64,000 bases of DNA from an uncultured Raoultella sp. (GCA_900759445.1 CAAEVH010000016.1:14098-78097), one strand, 5' to 3'. Counted from the stretch's first letter, positions 25,750-37,930 are shown. Notes: generated from the sequence alone by a model not told the origin. Numbers and translations are program-made.

Positions 25750-26444
25750 GAAGCCGAAACCATCAGGTAGCCGCGTCCACGCAGGGTTTTAAACCACGGA
25801 TGGCCGTCTTTGCGTTCCGGCAGCTTACGACGCAGATTGGAAATATGCATGTCGATGGCGCGATCGAACGGCGTCAGGCGTTTTCCCAATACTTCCTGAC
25901 TCAGATGTTCACGAGAGACAACCTGGCCAAGATGCTGCGCCAGCAGGTAGAGCAGGGTGAACTCCGTGCCGGTCAGCTCCAGGGTCTGACCATCGAAATT
26001 GGCTTCCTGGCGGCCGGGGTTGAGGCTCAAGGCGTCAACTTCCAGCGTCGGGGAACCGACTTCGGTGGTTTGCTGCTGCTCACTCCAGTGAGAACGGCGC
26101 AGAATCGCGCGTATACGCGCCACCAGCTCACGATCGTTGAAGGGCTTAGGCAAGTAATCATCGGCGCCCAGCTCGAGGCCGAGAACGCGATCCAGCTCGC
26201 TGCCGCGGGCAGTTAGCATGATAACCGGGGTCTGGTGTGTCTGACGTAACTCTTTAAGCGTATCGATACCGTTTTTCTTCGGCATCATCACATCAAGCAA
26301 AAGTAAATCGATGCTGTCGTCCAGAAGGGCCAGCGCCTGTTCCCCGTCATGGGCCACGAGCACGTTAAATCCTTCCATATCGAGCAGCTCTTTTAACAGG
26401 GAGGTGAGCTCCCGGTCATCATCAACTAACAGGATTTTATTCAT
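25746..26444 (-). CDS. cpxR: Envelope-stress response regulator CpxR
   Basis: A 232-residue OmpR-type regulator. The receiver domain (residues 1-120) has the acidic pocket at Asp8-Asp10 and phospho-acceptor Asp51 in LLLLDVMMPKK. The winged-helix DNA-binding domain (130-232) has VVSREHLSQEVLG and AIDMHISNLRRKL. Phosphorylated CpxR activates cpxRA, cpxP and many envelope genes through GTAAA-N5-GTAAA sites, one of which is visible at 26500-26514. Confidence 0.97.
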   Translation of the reverse strand: MNKILLVDDDRELTSLLKELLDMEGFNVLVAHDGEQALALLDDSIDLLLLDVMMPKKNGIDTLKELRQTHQTPVIMLTARGSELDRVLGLELGADDYLPKPFNDRELVARIRAILRRSHWSEQQQTTEVGSPTLEVDALSLNPGRQEANFDGQTLELTGTEFTLLYLLAQHLGQVVSREHLSQEVLGKRLTPFDRAIDMHISNLRRKLPERKDGHPWFKTLRGRGYLMVSAS

Positions 26445-26499
26445 TGTTTAAATACCTCCGAGGCAGAAATTACGTCATCAAGGCTCGCTAATCCATGAC

Positions 26500-26514
26500 T
26501 TTACGTTGTTTTAC
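26500..26514 (-). promoter_or_regulatory. CpxR box between cpxR and cpxP
   Basis: TTTAC-GTTGT-TTTAC on the plus strand is a perfect inverted-strand copy of the CpxR consensus GTAAA-N5-GTAAA. Its place between divergent cpxRA and cpxP lets it serve both. Confidence 0.88.
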
Positions 26515-26599
26515 ACCCCCTGACGCATGTTTGCAGCCCGAATCGTAGACTGTATCTCGTTGAATCGCTACACAGACACAAACGTATTGGGAGTATGTG

Positions 26600-27103
26600 A
26601 TGCGCAATGTTATTGCTGCCGTCATGGCCTCAACGCTGGCGCTAAGTGCATATAGCCAAGCCGCTGAAGTCGTTACCAGCGTTAACTGGCTCCCTGGAGA
26701 CGACGGGGCGCAGCGCACCAGCCAGAGTCATATGTTTGACGGCATAAGTTTAACCGAACAGCAACGCCAGCAGTTACGAGATCTTATGCAACGGGCACGC
26801 CATGACAGGCAACCCATTAATGTTAGCGAAATGGAGACAATGCATCGTCTTGTCACCGCAGAAAATTTTGATGAAAACGCTGTGCGCGCTCAGGCTAATA
26901 AAATGGCGCAGGAACAGGTTACTCGCCAGATTGAAATGGCGAAGGTTCGCAACCAGATGTACCACCTGTTAACGCCGGAGCAGCAAGCGGTTCTTAATGC
27001 TAAACACCAGCAACGAATGGATCAGTTGCGTGAGGTTGCAAGGATGCAAAAAGGTTCAGCAACCATGCTGTCGAGTAGTAGCAATACCGTGCAACCCCAG
27101 TAG
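26600..27103 (+). CDS. cpxP: Periplasmic Cpx inhibitor and chaperone-like protein CpxP
   Basis: A 167-residue periplasmic protein with a signal peptide (residues 1 to about 22, ending SQAAE) and two LTxxQ-type motifs (LTEQQRQQL near residue 53, LTPEQQAVL near residue 125). Mature CpxP binds CpxA to damp signalling and helps deliver misfolded proteins to DegP. The ATG at 26600 is preferred to the GTG one codon earlier by comparison with E. coli. The 3' untranslated region carries the small RNA CpxQ. Confidence 0.93.
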   Translation: MRNVIAAVMASTLALSAYSQAAEVVTSVNWLPGDDGAQRTSQSHMFDGISLTEQQRQQLRDLMQRARHDRQPINVSEMETMHRLVTAENFDENAVRAQANKMAQEQVTRQIEMAKVRNQMYHLLTPEQQAVLNAKHQQRMDQLREVARMQKGSATMLSSSSNTVQPQ

Positions 27104-27112
27104 TAGACCCTG

Positions 27113-27170
27113 TTTTCCTTGCCATAGACACCATCCCTGTCTTCCCCCACATGATGTGGGGGTTTTTTTT
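27113..27170 (+). ncRNA. cpxQ: CpxQ small RNA from the cpxP 3' UTR
   Basis: The segment starts TTTTCCTTGCCATAGACACC, the known CpxQ 5' sequence including its seed regions in Salmonella and E. coli, and ends in the terminator CCCCCACAT-GATGTGGGGG plus eight T (27144-27170). At 58 bases its length fits CpxQ. It is made by RNase E cleavage of the cpxP mRNA and, with Hfq, represses envelope-protein mRNAs such as cfa, nhaB and skp-lpxD. The single loop difference from E. coli does not touch the seed. Confidence 0.85.
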
Positions 27171-27260
27171 GCCTGTCATTCAGCGAAACGACTCCCGCCT
27201 TGCTCCTCGTGGCGACAAAAGTTCAGGTTATACTAAGCGCATCGCCGAAAAGGAGCATGT

Positions 27261-28157
27261 ATGAATCAATCTTATGGGCGGCTGGTGAGCCGTGCGGCTA
27301 TTGCGGCGACGGTGATGGCGTCCGCGTTACTTTTGATCAAGATTTTTGCGTGGTGGTACACCGGGTCTGTGAGTATTCTGGCTGCGCTTGTGGACTCGCT
27401 GGTGGATATTGCCGCCTCGTTAACGAATCTGCTGGTCGTGCGTTATTCGCTTCAACCCGCTGATGAGGAACATACTTTTGGCCACGGTAAGGCAGAATCG
27501 CTGGCCGCGCTGGCACAAAGTATGTTTATCTCCGGGTCGGCTCTGTTTCTGTTTTTGACCGGTATTCAGCACCTGGCGCGTCCGGAGCCGATGCAGGCGG
27601 CGGGTGTCGGTATTGCCGTGACGCTGATCGCGCTGGTCAGCACGCTGGTGCTGGTAACGTTCCAGCGTTGGGTGGTGAGAAAAACGCAAAGTCAGGCGGT
27701 GCGAGCAGATATGCTTCATTATCAGTCTGATGTTATGATGAACGGCGCAATTCTGGTGGCGCTGGGTCTCTCCTGGTATGGTTGGCATCGTGCCGACGCG
27801 CTGTTTGCTCTCGGGATTGGCATCTATATTTTATATAGCGCTCTGCGTATGGGTTATGACGCCATTCAGTCGTTATTAGACCGCGCGCTTCCTGACGAGG
27901 AACGTCAGGAAATTATCAATATCGTGACCGAATGGCCAGGCGTCAGCGGGGCACACGATCTACGGACGCGGCAGTCAGGGCCGACTCGCTTTATTCAAAT
28001 ACATTTGGAAATGGAAGATAACCTCCCGCTGGTTCAGGCACACGTTATTGCCGATCAGGTGGAGCAGGCGATTCTGCACCGTTTCCCGGGTTCTGATGTC
28101 ATTATCCATCAGGACCCCTGTTCTGTGGTGCCGCTGGCGCGGCAGGGCGTTTTTTGA
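27261..28157 (+). CDS. fieF: Cation-efflux pump FieF (YiiP)
   Basis: A 298-residue CDF-family metal exporter with six membrane segments. Metal-site residues are visible in [13 protein letters not shown] (two Asp, TM2) and [14 protein letters not shown] (His and Asp, TM5), and [10 protein letters not shown] lies between TM segments. A cytosolic ferredoxin-like C-terminal domain has further His residues ([11 protein letters not shown]). It exports Zn and Fe in exchange for protons. Length is close to E. coli FieF (300). It has an AAAGGAG ribosome site. Confidence 0.95.
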   Translation: MNQSYGRLVSRAAIAATVMASALLLIKIFAWWYTGSVSILAALVDSLVDIAASLTNLLVVRYSLQPADEEHTFGHGKAESLAALAQSMFISGSALFLFLTGIQHLARPEPMQAAGVGIAVTLIALVSTLVLVTFQRWVVRKTQSQAVRADMLHYQSDVMMNGAILVALGLSWYGWHRADALFALGIGIYILYSALRMGYDAIQSLLDRALPDEERQEIINIVTEWPGVSGAHDLRTRQSGPTRFIQIHLEMEDNLPLVQAHVIADQVEQAILHRFPGSDVIIHQDPCSVVPLARQGVF

Positions 28158-28242
28158 GCTTTGGGTTATAGTCTGTAAACTCGATGTAAAAGTGTGGGGC
28201 AGATCGGCATTTTTTGTATAAATTACCGCCATTTGGTCTGAC

Positions 28243-28276
28243 CTGAATCAATTCAGCCAGAAGCGTTTGATATACT
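28243..28276 (+). promoter_or_regulatory. pfkA promoter region with Cra (FruR) operator
   Basis: CTGAATCAATTCAG (28243-28256) is a near-palindromic Cra site (consensus TGAATCGATTCA), and TATACT (28271-28276) is a likely -10. The E. coli pfkA promoter is Cra-repressed at the same place. Confidence 0.75.
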
Positions 28277-28360
28277 ATTGCAATTATCGTCGTGCACTCC
28301 TGGTGAAGGAGCGCTTCAGGCAACAGGATTATTTTTTGCTTCCTAAGTTCAGAGGTAGTC

Positions 28361-29323
28361 ATGATTAAGAAAATCGGTGTATTGACAAGTGGCGGTGATG
28401 CTCCGGGCATGAACGCAGCAATTCGCGGCGTTGTGCGCGCAGCATTAACGGAAGGTCTGGAAGTTTTTGGAATCTATGACGGTTACCTCGGCCTGTATGA
28501 AGATCGCATGGTTCAGCTCGACCGCTATAGCGTTTCTGACATGATCAACCGCGGCGGCACTTTCCTCGGGTCAGCACGCTTCCCGGAGTTCCGCGAAGAG
28601 CATATTCGCGCCGTGGCGCTCGAGAACATGAAAAAGCGTGGCCTGGATGCGCTGGTCGTTATCGGCGGCGATGGCTCTTACATGGGGGCGATGCGCCTGA
28701 CTGAGATGGGCTTCCCGTGCATCGGCCTGCCTGGCACCATCGATAACGATATCAAAGGCACTGACTACACCATCGGATTCTTTACCGCGCTGAGCACCGT
28801 GGTGGAAGCCATTGACCGCCTTCGCGATACCTCTTCTTCCCACCAGCGTATTTCGGTTGTTGAAGTGATGGGACGTTACTGCGGCGACCTGACTCTGGCT
28901 GCGGCGATTGCCGGCGGCTGTGAATTCATCATGGTGCCGGAAGTGGAATACACGCGTGACGATCTGGTTGCTGAAATCAAAGCGGGCATCGCCAAAGGTA
29001 AGAAACACGCTATCGTGGCCATTACCGAACATATGTGCGACGTGGACGAGCTGGCGCACTACATTGAGAAAGAAACCGGCCGTGAAACCCGTGCGACCGT
29101 TCTGGGCCACATTCAGCGCGGCGGTTCCCCGGTTCCTTATGACCGTATTCTGGCCTCGCGCATGGGCGCCTACGCCATTGAACTGCTGCAGCAGGGATTT
29201 GGTGGCCGCTGCGTCGGTATTCAGAACGAGAAGCTGGTGCACCACGACATCATCGACGCTATCGAGAACATGAAGCGTCCGTTCAAAAATGACTGGCTGG
29301 ATTGCGCGAAGAAACTGTACTAA
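28361..29323 (+). CDS. pfkA: 6-phosphofructokinase I
   Basis: A 320-residue ATP-dependent phosphofructokinase of glycolysis. It has the glycine-rich ATP site ([13 protein letters not shown] and [11 protein letters not shown]), the catalytic [11 protein letters not shown] with Asp128, and the effector and substrate arginines (MGRYCGDL). Length equals E. coli PfkA. Preceded by AGAGGTAGTC and the Cra operator. Its usual downstream neighbours in E. coli (sbp, cdh, tpiA) are missing here; rraA follows instead. Confidence 0.97.
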   Translation: MIKKIGVLTSGGDAPGMNAAIRGVVRAALTEGLEVFGIYDGYLGLYEDRMVQLDRYSVSDMINRGGTFLGSARFPEFREEHIRAVALENMKKRGLDALVVIGGDGSYMGAMRLTEMGFPCIGLPGTIDNDIKGTDYTIGFFTALSTVVEAIDRLRDTSSSHQRISVVEVMGRYCGDLTLAAAIAGGCEFIMVPEVEYTRDDLVAEIKAGIAKGKKHAIVAITEHMCDVDELAHYIEKETGRETRATVLGHIQRGGSPVPYDRILASRMGAYAIELLQQGFGGRCVGIQNEKLVHHDIIDAIENMKRPFKNDWLDCAKKLY

Positions 29324-29341
29324 TTCTGGCGTGACACAAAC

Positions 29342-29373
29342 AAAAAGGCCTTCTCAGAGAGAAGGCCTTTTTT
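29342..29373 (+). terminator. pfkA terminator
   Basis: A long stem AAAAAGGCCTTCTC / GAGAAGGCCTTTTT with a 3-base loop and terminal T-run. The A-rich left arm also makes it usable for minus-strand rraA transcripts. Confidence 0.85.
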
Positions 29374-29386
29374 ATTAGTGGGCAGG

Positions 29387-29872
29387 TTATTCGATATCCA
29401 GTGCATCCTCGGACAGGATGATCCCGGTATTATCGGCATACAGATGGTCACCAGAGAAGAAGGTCACACCGCCGAAATTGACGCGTACATCGCTTTCGCC
29501 GATACCTTCACCAGCGGCCCCCACGGGAATGGCGGCCAGCGCCTGGATGCCAATATCCAGGTCTTCAAGGTCGTCAACCTGACGCACCGCGCCATAGACG
29601 ACAATCCCTTCCCACTCATTTTGTACGGCAAGACGCGCCAGGTCAGCGTCAATCAACGCGCGTCGGACGGAACCCCCGCCATCGATCAGCAAGATGTGAC
29701 CACGGCCGTTCTGTTCGAGCATATCGTATAGCAACCCGTTATCCTCGAAACATTTCACCGTGATGATTTGTCCACCAAACGACGACCGCCCCCCAAAGTT
29801 GGAGAACAGAGGTTCCACTACGTTGACATCCTCCTGGTAGATGTCACAAAGCTCGGAAGTATCGTATTTCAT
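29387..29872 (-). CDS. rraA: Ribonuclease E activity regulator RraA
   Basis: A 161-residue trimeric protein that binds RNase E and slows RNA decay. It has the typical [13 protein letters not shown] start, [10 protein letters not shown], and the [13 protein letters not shown] segment of the RraA/MenG-like fold. Despite its fold it is not a menaquinone methyltransferase. Length matches E. coli (161). It lies downstream of menA. Confidence 0.95.
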   Translation of the reverse strand: MKYDTSELCDIYQEDVNVVEPLFSNFGGRSSFGGQIITVKCFEDNGLLYDMLEQNGRGHILLIDGGGSVRRALIDADLARLAVQNEWEGIVVYGAVRQVDDLEDLDIGIQALAAIPVGAAGEGIGESDVRVNFGGVTFFSGDHLYADNTGIILSEDALDIE

Positions 29873-29964
29873 AGGCTTAACGTTCAGTTGCTGCGAGAGA
29901 TTTTAGTATATCTCGCGAATCGTATTGTTGGCAAAATCATCAATTGTTAATTGATATTTGTCAG

Positions 29965-30891
29965 TTAACCCACCAGCTTGCTGCAAATAATCCCAATGAC
30001 AAACAGCAGGTTGGTCAACAGCGCGGCTTTCACCGTGCGTTCCAGCATCGGACGCATCGCCATCGGCTCGCGCTCGCGCATCACAAATCGCGCCTGCTTC
30101 ACCAGCAGCGGCGTGGCGAGCAGGAACAGCCAACCCCATGGGCTATGCAGAGAAATCAGAGTAAACAGCGCCAGGCACAGCGGCGCGCCGATGAGCAGGC
30201 AAGTGTGATAGCGGCGGGCGTTGAGCGGCCCCAGACGTACTGCCAGCGTGTTTTTGCCGTTCTCTCTGTCGCTGTCGATATCGCGCAGATTATTGATATT
30301 CAGCACCGCGGCGGCTAACAGACCACAGGCGGTGGCGGGGAGGAAAATGGTTGCTTCAATCGTGTGGGCCTGGAGATACCAGCTCCCTGCGACGCTAAGC
30401 CAGCCAAAGAACACCAGCACCGAGATATCGCCAAGGCCGATATAGCCATAGGGCCGGGTGCCGACGGTGTAGGTGATCGCGGCGATAATCGCTAAACTCC
30501 CCAGCACCATGAAACCAATAAAATCGGCCATCGTCTGCCAGGCGCAGAACAACAGCGCCAGCCCGGAGAGGCAAATTAGCACCACGGTAACGATCAGCGC
30601 GCGTTTCATCTGCGCCTGGGTAATGGCCCCTTTTTGCATGCCGCGTAGCGGCCCGATACGGTCGGGTTTATCGCTGCCCTTAACGGCATCGCCATAATCG
30701 TTGGCCAGGTTGGATAAGATTTGCAGCAGGCCGGCGGTGATCAGCGCCAGCAGCGCGACCCAGGGATCGAAGTACCCCTGCTGCCACGCGAGCGTCGTAC
30801 CGACAACAATGGCGGAAAAGGCCAGCGGTAGCGTTTTTGGCCGCAGGCTTTCCAGCCAGGCCTGGGTTCGGTTTATCGGTTGTTCAGTCAT
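29965..30891 (-). CDS. menA: 1,4-dihydroxy-2-naphthoate octaprenyltransferase
   Basis: A 308-residue UbiA-family membrane prenyltransferase that attaches the octaprenyl tail in menaquinone synthesis. It has the two Asp-rich motifs NDYGDAVKGSD and NNLRDIDSDRENGK and about eight to nine membrane segments. The start at MTEQPINRTQAW (30891, after CCAGGA) equals E. coli MenA length; the 13-residue upstream extension is rejected because it runs into the hslU terminator. Confidence 0.95.
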   Translation of the reverse strand: MTEQPINRTQAWLESLRPKTLPLAFSAIVVGTTLAWQQGYFDPWVALLALITAGLLQILSNLANDYGDAVKGSDKPDRIGPLRGMQKGAITQAQMKRALIVTVVLICLSGLALLFCAWQTMADFIGFMVLGSLAIIAAITYTVGTRPYGYIGLGDISVLVFFGWLSVAGSWYLQAHTIEATIFLPATACGLLAAAVLNINNLRDIDSDRENGKNTLAVRLGPLNARRYHTCLLIGAPLCLALFTLISLHSPWGWLFLLATPLLVKQARFVMREREPMAMRPMLERTVKAALLTNLLFVIGIICSKLVG

Positions 30892-30901
30892 AATTCCTGG
30901 C

Positions 30902-30930
30902 CAAAAAAATGGGGCTATATATAGCCCCAT
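30902..30930 (-). terminator. hslVU terminator
   Basis: A perfect self-complementary stem ATGGGGCTAT-AT-ATAGCCCCAT, followed on the minus strand by seven T. It ends hslVU transcription before menA. Confidence 0.85.
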
Positions 30931-30959
30931 CGATTGTGATGAAAATACATTGAACCGGA

Positions 30960-32294
30960 TTATAGGATAAAACGGCTCAGATCTTCATCCGCCACCAGCA
31001 CATCCAGATGCTTACCGACATACTCGGCATCAATAATGATGCTCTGACCACCCATTTCACTGGCGTCAAAGGAGATGTCTTCAATCAGACGCTCCAGTAC
31101 GGTGTGCAGGCGACGTGCACCGATGTTTTCGGTGGTTTCGTTAACCTGCCATGCCGCCTGCGCAATACGCTTGATGCCGTCTTCCGTAAACTCGATGTTG
31201 ACGCCTTCGGTCGCCATCAGGGCTTTGTACTGGACGGTGATGGAGGCGTTCGGCTCGGTCAGGATGCGCTCGAAATCTTCCGTCGTCAGCGCTTTCAGCT
31301 CGACGCGAATCGGCAGACGGCCCTGCAGTTCAGGGATCAGGTCAGACGGACTGGCCACCTGGAATGCGCCAGAGGCGATAAACAGAATGTGGTCGGTTTT
31401 CACCATCCCGTGCTTAGTCGACACGGTGCAGCCTTCGACCAGCGGCAGCAGGTCGCGCTGTACGCCTTCGCGAGAGACATCCGGGCCGGAGCTGTTGCCG
31501 CCGCGCTTACAGATTTTGTCGATTTCGTCGATAAACACGATACCGTGCTGTTCAACGGCATCGATGGCGTCCTGCTTAAGCTCTTCCGGGTTGACCAGCT
31601 TCGCCGCTTCTTCTTCGATCAGCAGCTTCATTGCGTCTTTGATTTTCAGCTTGCGCGGCTTTTGCTTCTGGCCGCCGAGGTTCTGGAACATCGACTGCAG
31701 CTGGCTGGTCATCTCTTCCATGCCCGGAGGGGACATGATTTCCACGCCCATCGGTGCGGCGGCGAGATCGATCTCGATTTCTTTATCGTCGAGCTGGCCT
31801 TCACGCAGTTTTTTGCGGAATGCCTGACGTGCAGCAGACGGTTCCTGAGGCTGTTCAGCCTGGCCCCAGTTGTTTTTTGCCGGCGGGATCAGCACATCAA
31901 GAATGCGCTCTTCCGCCAGCTCTTCCGCGCGATAGCGGTTTTTATCGATGGACTGCATGCGGACCATTTTGATCGCCGCATCGGTCAGGTCGCGGATAAT
32001 CGAATCCACTTCTTTCCCGACATAGCCCACTTCGGTGAATTTTGTGGCTTCAACTTTGATGAACGGCGCGTTGGCCAGTTTCGCCAGACGACGGGCAATT
32101 TCCGTTTTACCCACACCGGTCGGACCGATCATCAGAATGTTTTTCGGCGTGACTTCGTGACGCAGCTCTTCGTTCAGCTGCATACGGCGCCAGCGGTTAC
32201 GCAGCGCGATAGCGACAGAACGCTTCGCCGCGTCCTGACCGATAATATGTTTGTCCAGTTCGCTGACAATTTCGCGTGGGGTCATTTCAGACAT
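30960..32294 (-). CDS. hslU: HslU ATPase subunit of the HslVU protease
   Basis: A 444-residue AAA+ unfoldase with Walker A GPTGVGKT (residues 57-64), Walker [11 protein letters not shown], an intermediate I-domain (about 110-240), the [14 protein letters not shown] pore region and the C-terminal SRFIL tail that docks into HslV. It feeds proteins such as SulA and RpoH into the HslV chamber. Ten bases separate it from hslV; GGGAGATCC precedes the ATG. Confidence 0.97.
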   Translation of the reverse strand: MSEMTPREIVSELDKHIIGQDAAKRSVAIALRNRWRRMQLNEELRHEVTPKNILMIGPTGVGKTEIARRLAKLANAPFIKVEATKFTEVGYVGKEVDSIIRDLTDAAIKMVRMQSIDKNRYRAEELAEERILDVLIPPAKNNWGQAEQPQEPSAARQAFRKKLREGQLDDKEIEIDLAAAPMGVEIMSPPGMEEMTSQLQSMFQNLGGQKQKPRKLKIKDAMKLLIEEEAAKLVNPEELKQDAIDAVEQHGIVFIDEIDKICKRGGNSSGPDVSREGVQRDLLPLVEGCTVSTKHGMVKTDHILFIASGAFQVASPSDLIPELQGRLPIRVELKALTTEDFERILTEPNASITVQYKALMATEGVNIEFTEDGIKRIAQAAWQVNETTENIGARRLHTVLERLIEDISFDASEMGGQSIIIDAEYVGKHLDVLVADEDLSRFIL

Positions 32295-32303
32295 GGGAGA
32301 TCC

Positions 32304-32834
32304 TTACGCTTTAGAGGCTAATTCTTCGATGGTGTGGAAATGGTTGGTATAAATGCAGATATCACCTGCAATACTCAACGCCTTCTCTGCGATATCGCGT
32401 GCGCTCATATCGGTATTTTCCAGCAGAGCGCGGGCAGCGGCCTGAGCGTAGGGACCACCGGAGCCGATAGCAATCAGGTCGTTTTCTGGCTGCACCACGT
32501 CACCGTTACCGGTGATGATGAGCGAAGCGTTTTCATCCGCCACGGCCAGCAGAGCTTCCAGTTTGCGCAGCATACGATCGGTACGCCAGTCTTTCGCCAG
32601 TTCCACGGCGGCTTTGACCAGGTGGCCCTGATGCATTTCCAGTTTACGTTCAAACAGTTCAAACAGCGTGAAGGCGTCGGCGGTGCCGCCGGCGAAGCCC
32701 GCGATCACTTTGTCGTTGTAGAGACGACGCACTTTTTTCACGTTACCTTTCATGACGGTATTGCCAAGCGTGGCCTGGCCATCACCGGCAATAACCACAT
32801 GGCCGTTACGGCGAACACTAACTATTGTTGTCAC
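32304..32834 (-). CDS. hslV: HslV peptidase subunit
   Basis: A 176-residue proteasome-like peptidase. After removal of Met1, the Thr of MTTIVSVRR becomes the nucleophile; [14 protein letters not shown] and [11 protein letters not shown] are family motifs. Two hexamers form the proteolytic chamber of HslVU. Transcription starts from a heat-shock promoter inside the end of ftsN. Confidence 0.97.
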   Translation of the reverse strand: MTTIVSVRRNGHVVIAGDGQATLGNTVMKGNVKKVRRLYNDKVIAGFAGGTADAFTLFELFERKLEMHQGHLVKAAVELAKDWRTDRMLRKLEALLAVADENASLIITGNGDVVQPENDLIAIGSGGPYAQAAARALLENTDMSARDIAEKALSIAGDICIYTNHFHTIEELASKA

Positions 32835-32868
32835 GAGCAGACCCCTTGGTTACAAAAGCGGAATAGGG

Positions 32869-32889
32869 GCCCCGCGCTTCACGCGGGGC
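32869..32889 (-). promoter_or_regulatory. 5' UTR hairpin of hslVU mRNA
   Basis: GCCCCGCG-CTTCA-CGCGGGGC is a perfect 8-bp stem near the 5' end of the hslVU transcript. In E. coli a similar leader stem-loop is known to stabilise this mRNA. Confidence 0.75.
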
Positions 32890-32900
32890 AGAATGCAATT

Positions 32901-32930
32901 ATAGATGGGGGGGATTTTTAGGGTTTCAAC
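32901..32930 (-). promoter_or_regulatory. Sigma-32 promoter of hslVU
   Basis: On the minus strand GTTGAAAC (-35, 32930-32923), a 12-base gap and CCCCATCTAT (-10, 32910-32901) fit the heat-shock consensus CTTGAAA / CCCCATNT. It overlaps the last codons of ftsN. Confidence 0.85.
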
Positions 32931-33915
32931 CCCTGGCGGCGAGACGAATGCAGTTTGCGTGTCCGGCCATCTTCAGGCGAGTGATCATATCGTTGGCGCT
33001 CTCCTTGCCTTTCAGCGGCCCAATGACCACGCGATTCCAGCCATTGTTGGTGGTAATGCGTGAGGAGAACCCTTCAAACGCCAGCTGCGCCCGAACGGTT
33101 TCCGCCTGTTCTGCGCCTTTAAAGGAGCCGCACTGAATCATCCAGCTACGATCGTCTTTCTTCTCCGCCGCTGCTTTCGGCGCCTCTTCAACGCGAGCGA
33201 CCGGCGCAGCCGCCTGGGTTTTAGGCTGTGCGGTGGTATGCGCAGGCGTCTGCAGCAGATCCTGATACGGCTGCTGCGTCGAGGCGGTTTGTTTCGGCTG
33301 CTGTACCGGCTTTGGCTGCTGCTCTGCCACGCGCTGCTGCACGCGCGGCTGTTGCTGCACCGGCGCCTGCTGCTGGGTTTGCGCCCATTGTTGTTGAGCC
33401 TGCTGCTGCTGTTGTTGTACCTGTTGCTGCGCGAGACGCTGACGCTGCAGCGTTTGCTGGCGCTGAGCCGGGGTTTGTTCGTTCCACGGCACCTCGGTCA
33501 GTTGGGTCGGCTGCTGGCGCATATCCGCCTGCATTTGTGCCAGCAGCTGGCGCTGTTCGTTGGTCAACTGCTCGGGTTTCATGACTTCCCCGCCGGCCGT
33601 CGGTTCAGTAGGCGCACGGACGCCTGGCTGGCGACTTTCCAGCTCTTTAATATAGCGCCAGCGCTCTTCCGGTTTCGGCGGGAGGCCATTACCTGCCACC
33701 TGACGGTTTTGCAGCGCTTCCGCTTCTTCTTTTTTATGGTGCGTGATGAAGTACAGCCCACCGATAAAGGCCACCAGCACTGCCGCCGCGATCGCAACCA
33801 TAGTGGGTGAAACCGCCGGAAGGCTGCTCTGTTTATTCCTTGAGCTTCGGGTATTACCCTTTTTGCGCCGCGAAGGAGCCGGTTGGCTGCGGCGTACATA
33901 ATCTCGTTGTGCCAC
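32926..33915 (-). CDS. ftsN: Cell division protein FtsN
   Basis: A 329-residue bitopic membrane protein. It has a short cytoplasmic tail with DYVRR (binds FtsA), a membrane segment (about 38-58), and a periplasmic part with the essential helix region (EERWRYIKELESRQ near 83-96). A Gln-rich linker follows (about 130-215), then a C-terminal SPOR domain (about 250-329) that binds denuded glycan. FtsN triggers septal wall synthesis. It is ten residues longer than E. coli FtsN, mostly in the Gln-rich linker. Confidence 0.93.
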   Translation of the reverse strand: MAQRDYVRRSQPAPSRRKKGNTRSSRNKQSSLPAVSPTMVAIAAAVLVAFIGGLYFITHHKKEEAEALQNRQVAGNGLPPKPEERWRYIKELESRQPGVRAPTEPTAGGEVMKPEQLTNEQRQLLAQMQADMRQQPTQLTEVPWNEQTPAQRQQTLQRQRLAQQQVQQQQQQAQQQWAQTQQQAPVQQQPRVQQRVAEQQPKPVQQPKQTASTQQPYQDLLQTPAHTTAQPKTQAAAPVARVEEAPKAAAEKKDDRSWMIQCGSFKGAEQAETVRAQLAFEGFSSRITTNNGWNRVVIGPLKGKESANDMITRLKMAGHANCIRLAARG

Positions 33916-34006
33916 TATCGTTTCGCTGTTTTATTCGTTCGTCAGTCCGCCATGTTACTTAAGCGGCGGGCCTTTGACCAGAAGAGCAGGCCCGAAAACC
34001 TGATGG

Positions 34007-35035
34007 TTATGCTCTGATTTTGCGTGTACTGCCGCGAACGATCAGTTCGCAGTCCAGCAATCGTGAACCGCTGTTCACATTGTGACCATGTAGCTGATCC
34101 AGTAACAGGAGCATTGCTTCGCGGCCAATATCAAAGCGCGGTTGCGCAACGGTCGTCAATGGCGGATCGCAAAATTCGGATAAAGAGATATTATCGAAAC
34201 CGACAATCGACAGGTCGTCAGGTACCTTCAGGCCCCGACGTTTTGCCAGCGACAGCGCCCCCAGCGCCATAATATCGCTATGGCAGAAGACCGCGGTTGG
34301 TGGCACCGGCAGCGCCAGAAGCTGTTCCAGCGCGCTGGCCCCTGCTTCATAGGTAAAGTTGCCGCGAGCGATATAGTGCGGATCGATGGTGATCCCGCTA
34401 CGACGCAACGCCTGCACATAGCCCTGGAGACGATAGTGGCAGAGCGGCATCTCTTCCGGGCCGGCGATACAGCCAATACGCTGGTGACCCAGTTCGTGCA
34501 GATAATTCACGGCATTAAATGCGGCGGTGAGGTTATCGATGTGCACCGTGGGCAGCTCCAGCTCCGGCGCAAATTCATTCGCCATCACCATTGGCGGTAG
34601 ATTGCGCTGCTCTTCCACGCCTGCGTCAAACGGCAGGCGGGAGCCTAGCAACAACATACCGTCGATCTGCTTGGTAATGATCAGGTCGATAAAGGTCTTT
34701 TCCTGCCGGTTCTGGTGGGCGCAGTCGCCGATCAGCACCAGATATCCCTGTTCCGCCGCGGTAATCTCAATGCCGCGGATAATCTCGCTGAAAAAGGGAT
34801 CGCAAATATCCGGTACGATGACCAGAATCGTACGCGATTCGTTACGTTTCATATTGCGTCCGAGCGACTGCGGCAAATAGCCGACTTCAAGCGCCGCCTG
34901 CTCCACCCGGTTACGGGTAGTCTGAGAAACCTTATCCGGATTCATTAACGCTCGGGACACGGTTGCCGTTGAAACGTTTGCCTTCAGGGCGACGTCTTTC
35001 ATTGTGGCGGCAACCACCTGTTTTTTGGGCTTCAC
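34007..35035 (-). CDS. cytR: Nucleoside-catabolism repressor CytR
   Basis: A 342-residue LacI-family repressor with HTH MKDVALKANVSTATVSRALM (residues 12-31) and a cytidine-sensing C-domain. It works with CRP as corepressor at nucleoside uptake and catabolism genes. I choose the GTG at 35035, giving VKPKKQ as N-terminus (E. coli has MKAKKQ), because GAGGAGAA sits at the right distance. The ATG at 35068 would add 11 unmatched residues and leave that site inside the gene. Confidence 0.92.
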   Translation of the reverse strand: MKPKKQVVAATMKDVALKANVSTATVSRALMNPDKVSQTTRNRVEQAALEVGYLPQSLGRNMKRNESRTILVIVPDICDPFFSEIIRGIEITAAEQGYLVLIGDCAHQNRQEKTFIDLIITKQIDGMLLLGSRLPFDAGVEEQRNLPPMVMANEFAPELELPTVHIDNLTAAFNAVNYLHELGHQRIGCIAGPEEMPLCHYRLQGYVQALRRSGITIDPHYIARGNFTYEAGASALEQLLALPVPPTAVFCHSDIMALGALSLAKRRGLKVPDDLSIVGFDNISLSEFCDPPLTTVAQPRFDIGREAMLLLLDQLHGHNVNSGSRLLDCELIVRGSTRKIRA

Positions 35036-35186
35036 CTGTTTTCTCCTCGCTGACTGGCGCAGACACATCCCTTGCGATCTGACATCAGCAACATTTTTAG
35101 CAGATAGTCGATGTAGAGAGTTACAGAATTTTCATGAAAAACGTGATGGCCGTTGAATTTTTTCGATCCGTCTCGCAAGAGAAGGC

Positions 35187-37839
<2,653 letters not shown>

Positions 37840-37850
37840 GTTGCCGGAAG

Positions 37851-37878
37851 AAAAAGCCGCCCACGGGCGGCTTTTTTT
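37851..37878 (+). terminator. rpmE terminator
   Basis: GCCGCC/GGCGGC stem flanked by A5 and T7. Confidence 0.88.
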
Positions 37879-37930
37879 GTTTCTGTCGCTATGCCCTGGA
37901 TGCAAATTCAGGGTGGGCGGGAAGAGACGT

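Noticed and set aside
29324..29386. Mobile element scar at the pfkA-rraA junction
   Set aside because: No terminal inverted repeats, target duplication or transposase remnant can be seen in the 63 bases; only the pfkA terminator is there.
31008..32321. 437-residue open frame on the plus strand opposite hslU
   Set aside because: Exact antisense of the well-conserved hslU; amino acid content is the reverse-frame pattern of a GC-rich gene and no ribosome site is seen.
33240..33530. CAG-rich repeated stretch considered as a CRISPR-like or tandem repeat array
   Set aside because: It is the coding sequence of the Gln-rich linker of FtsN; no regular unit with spacers is present.
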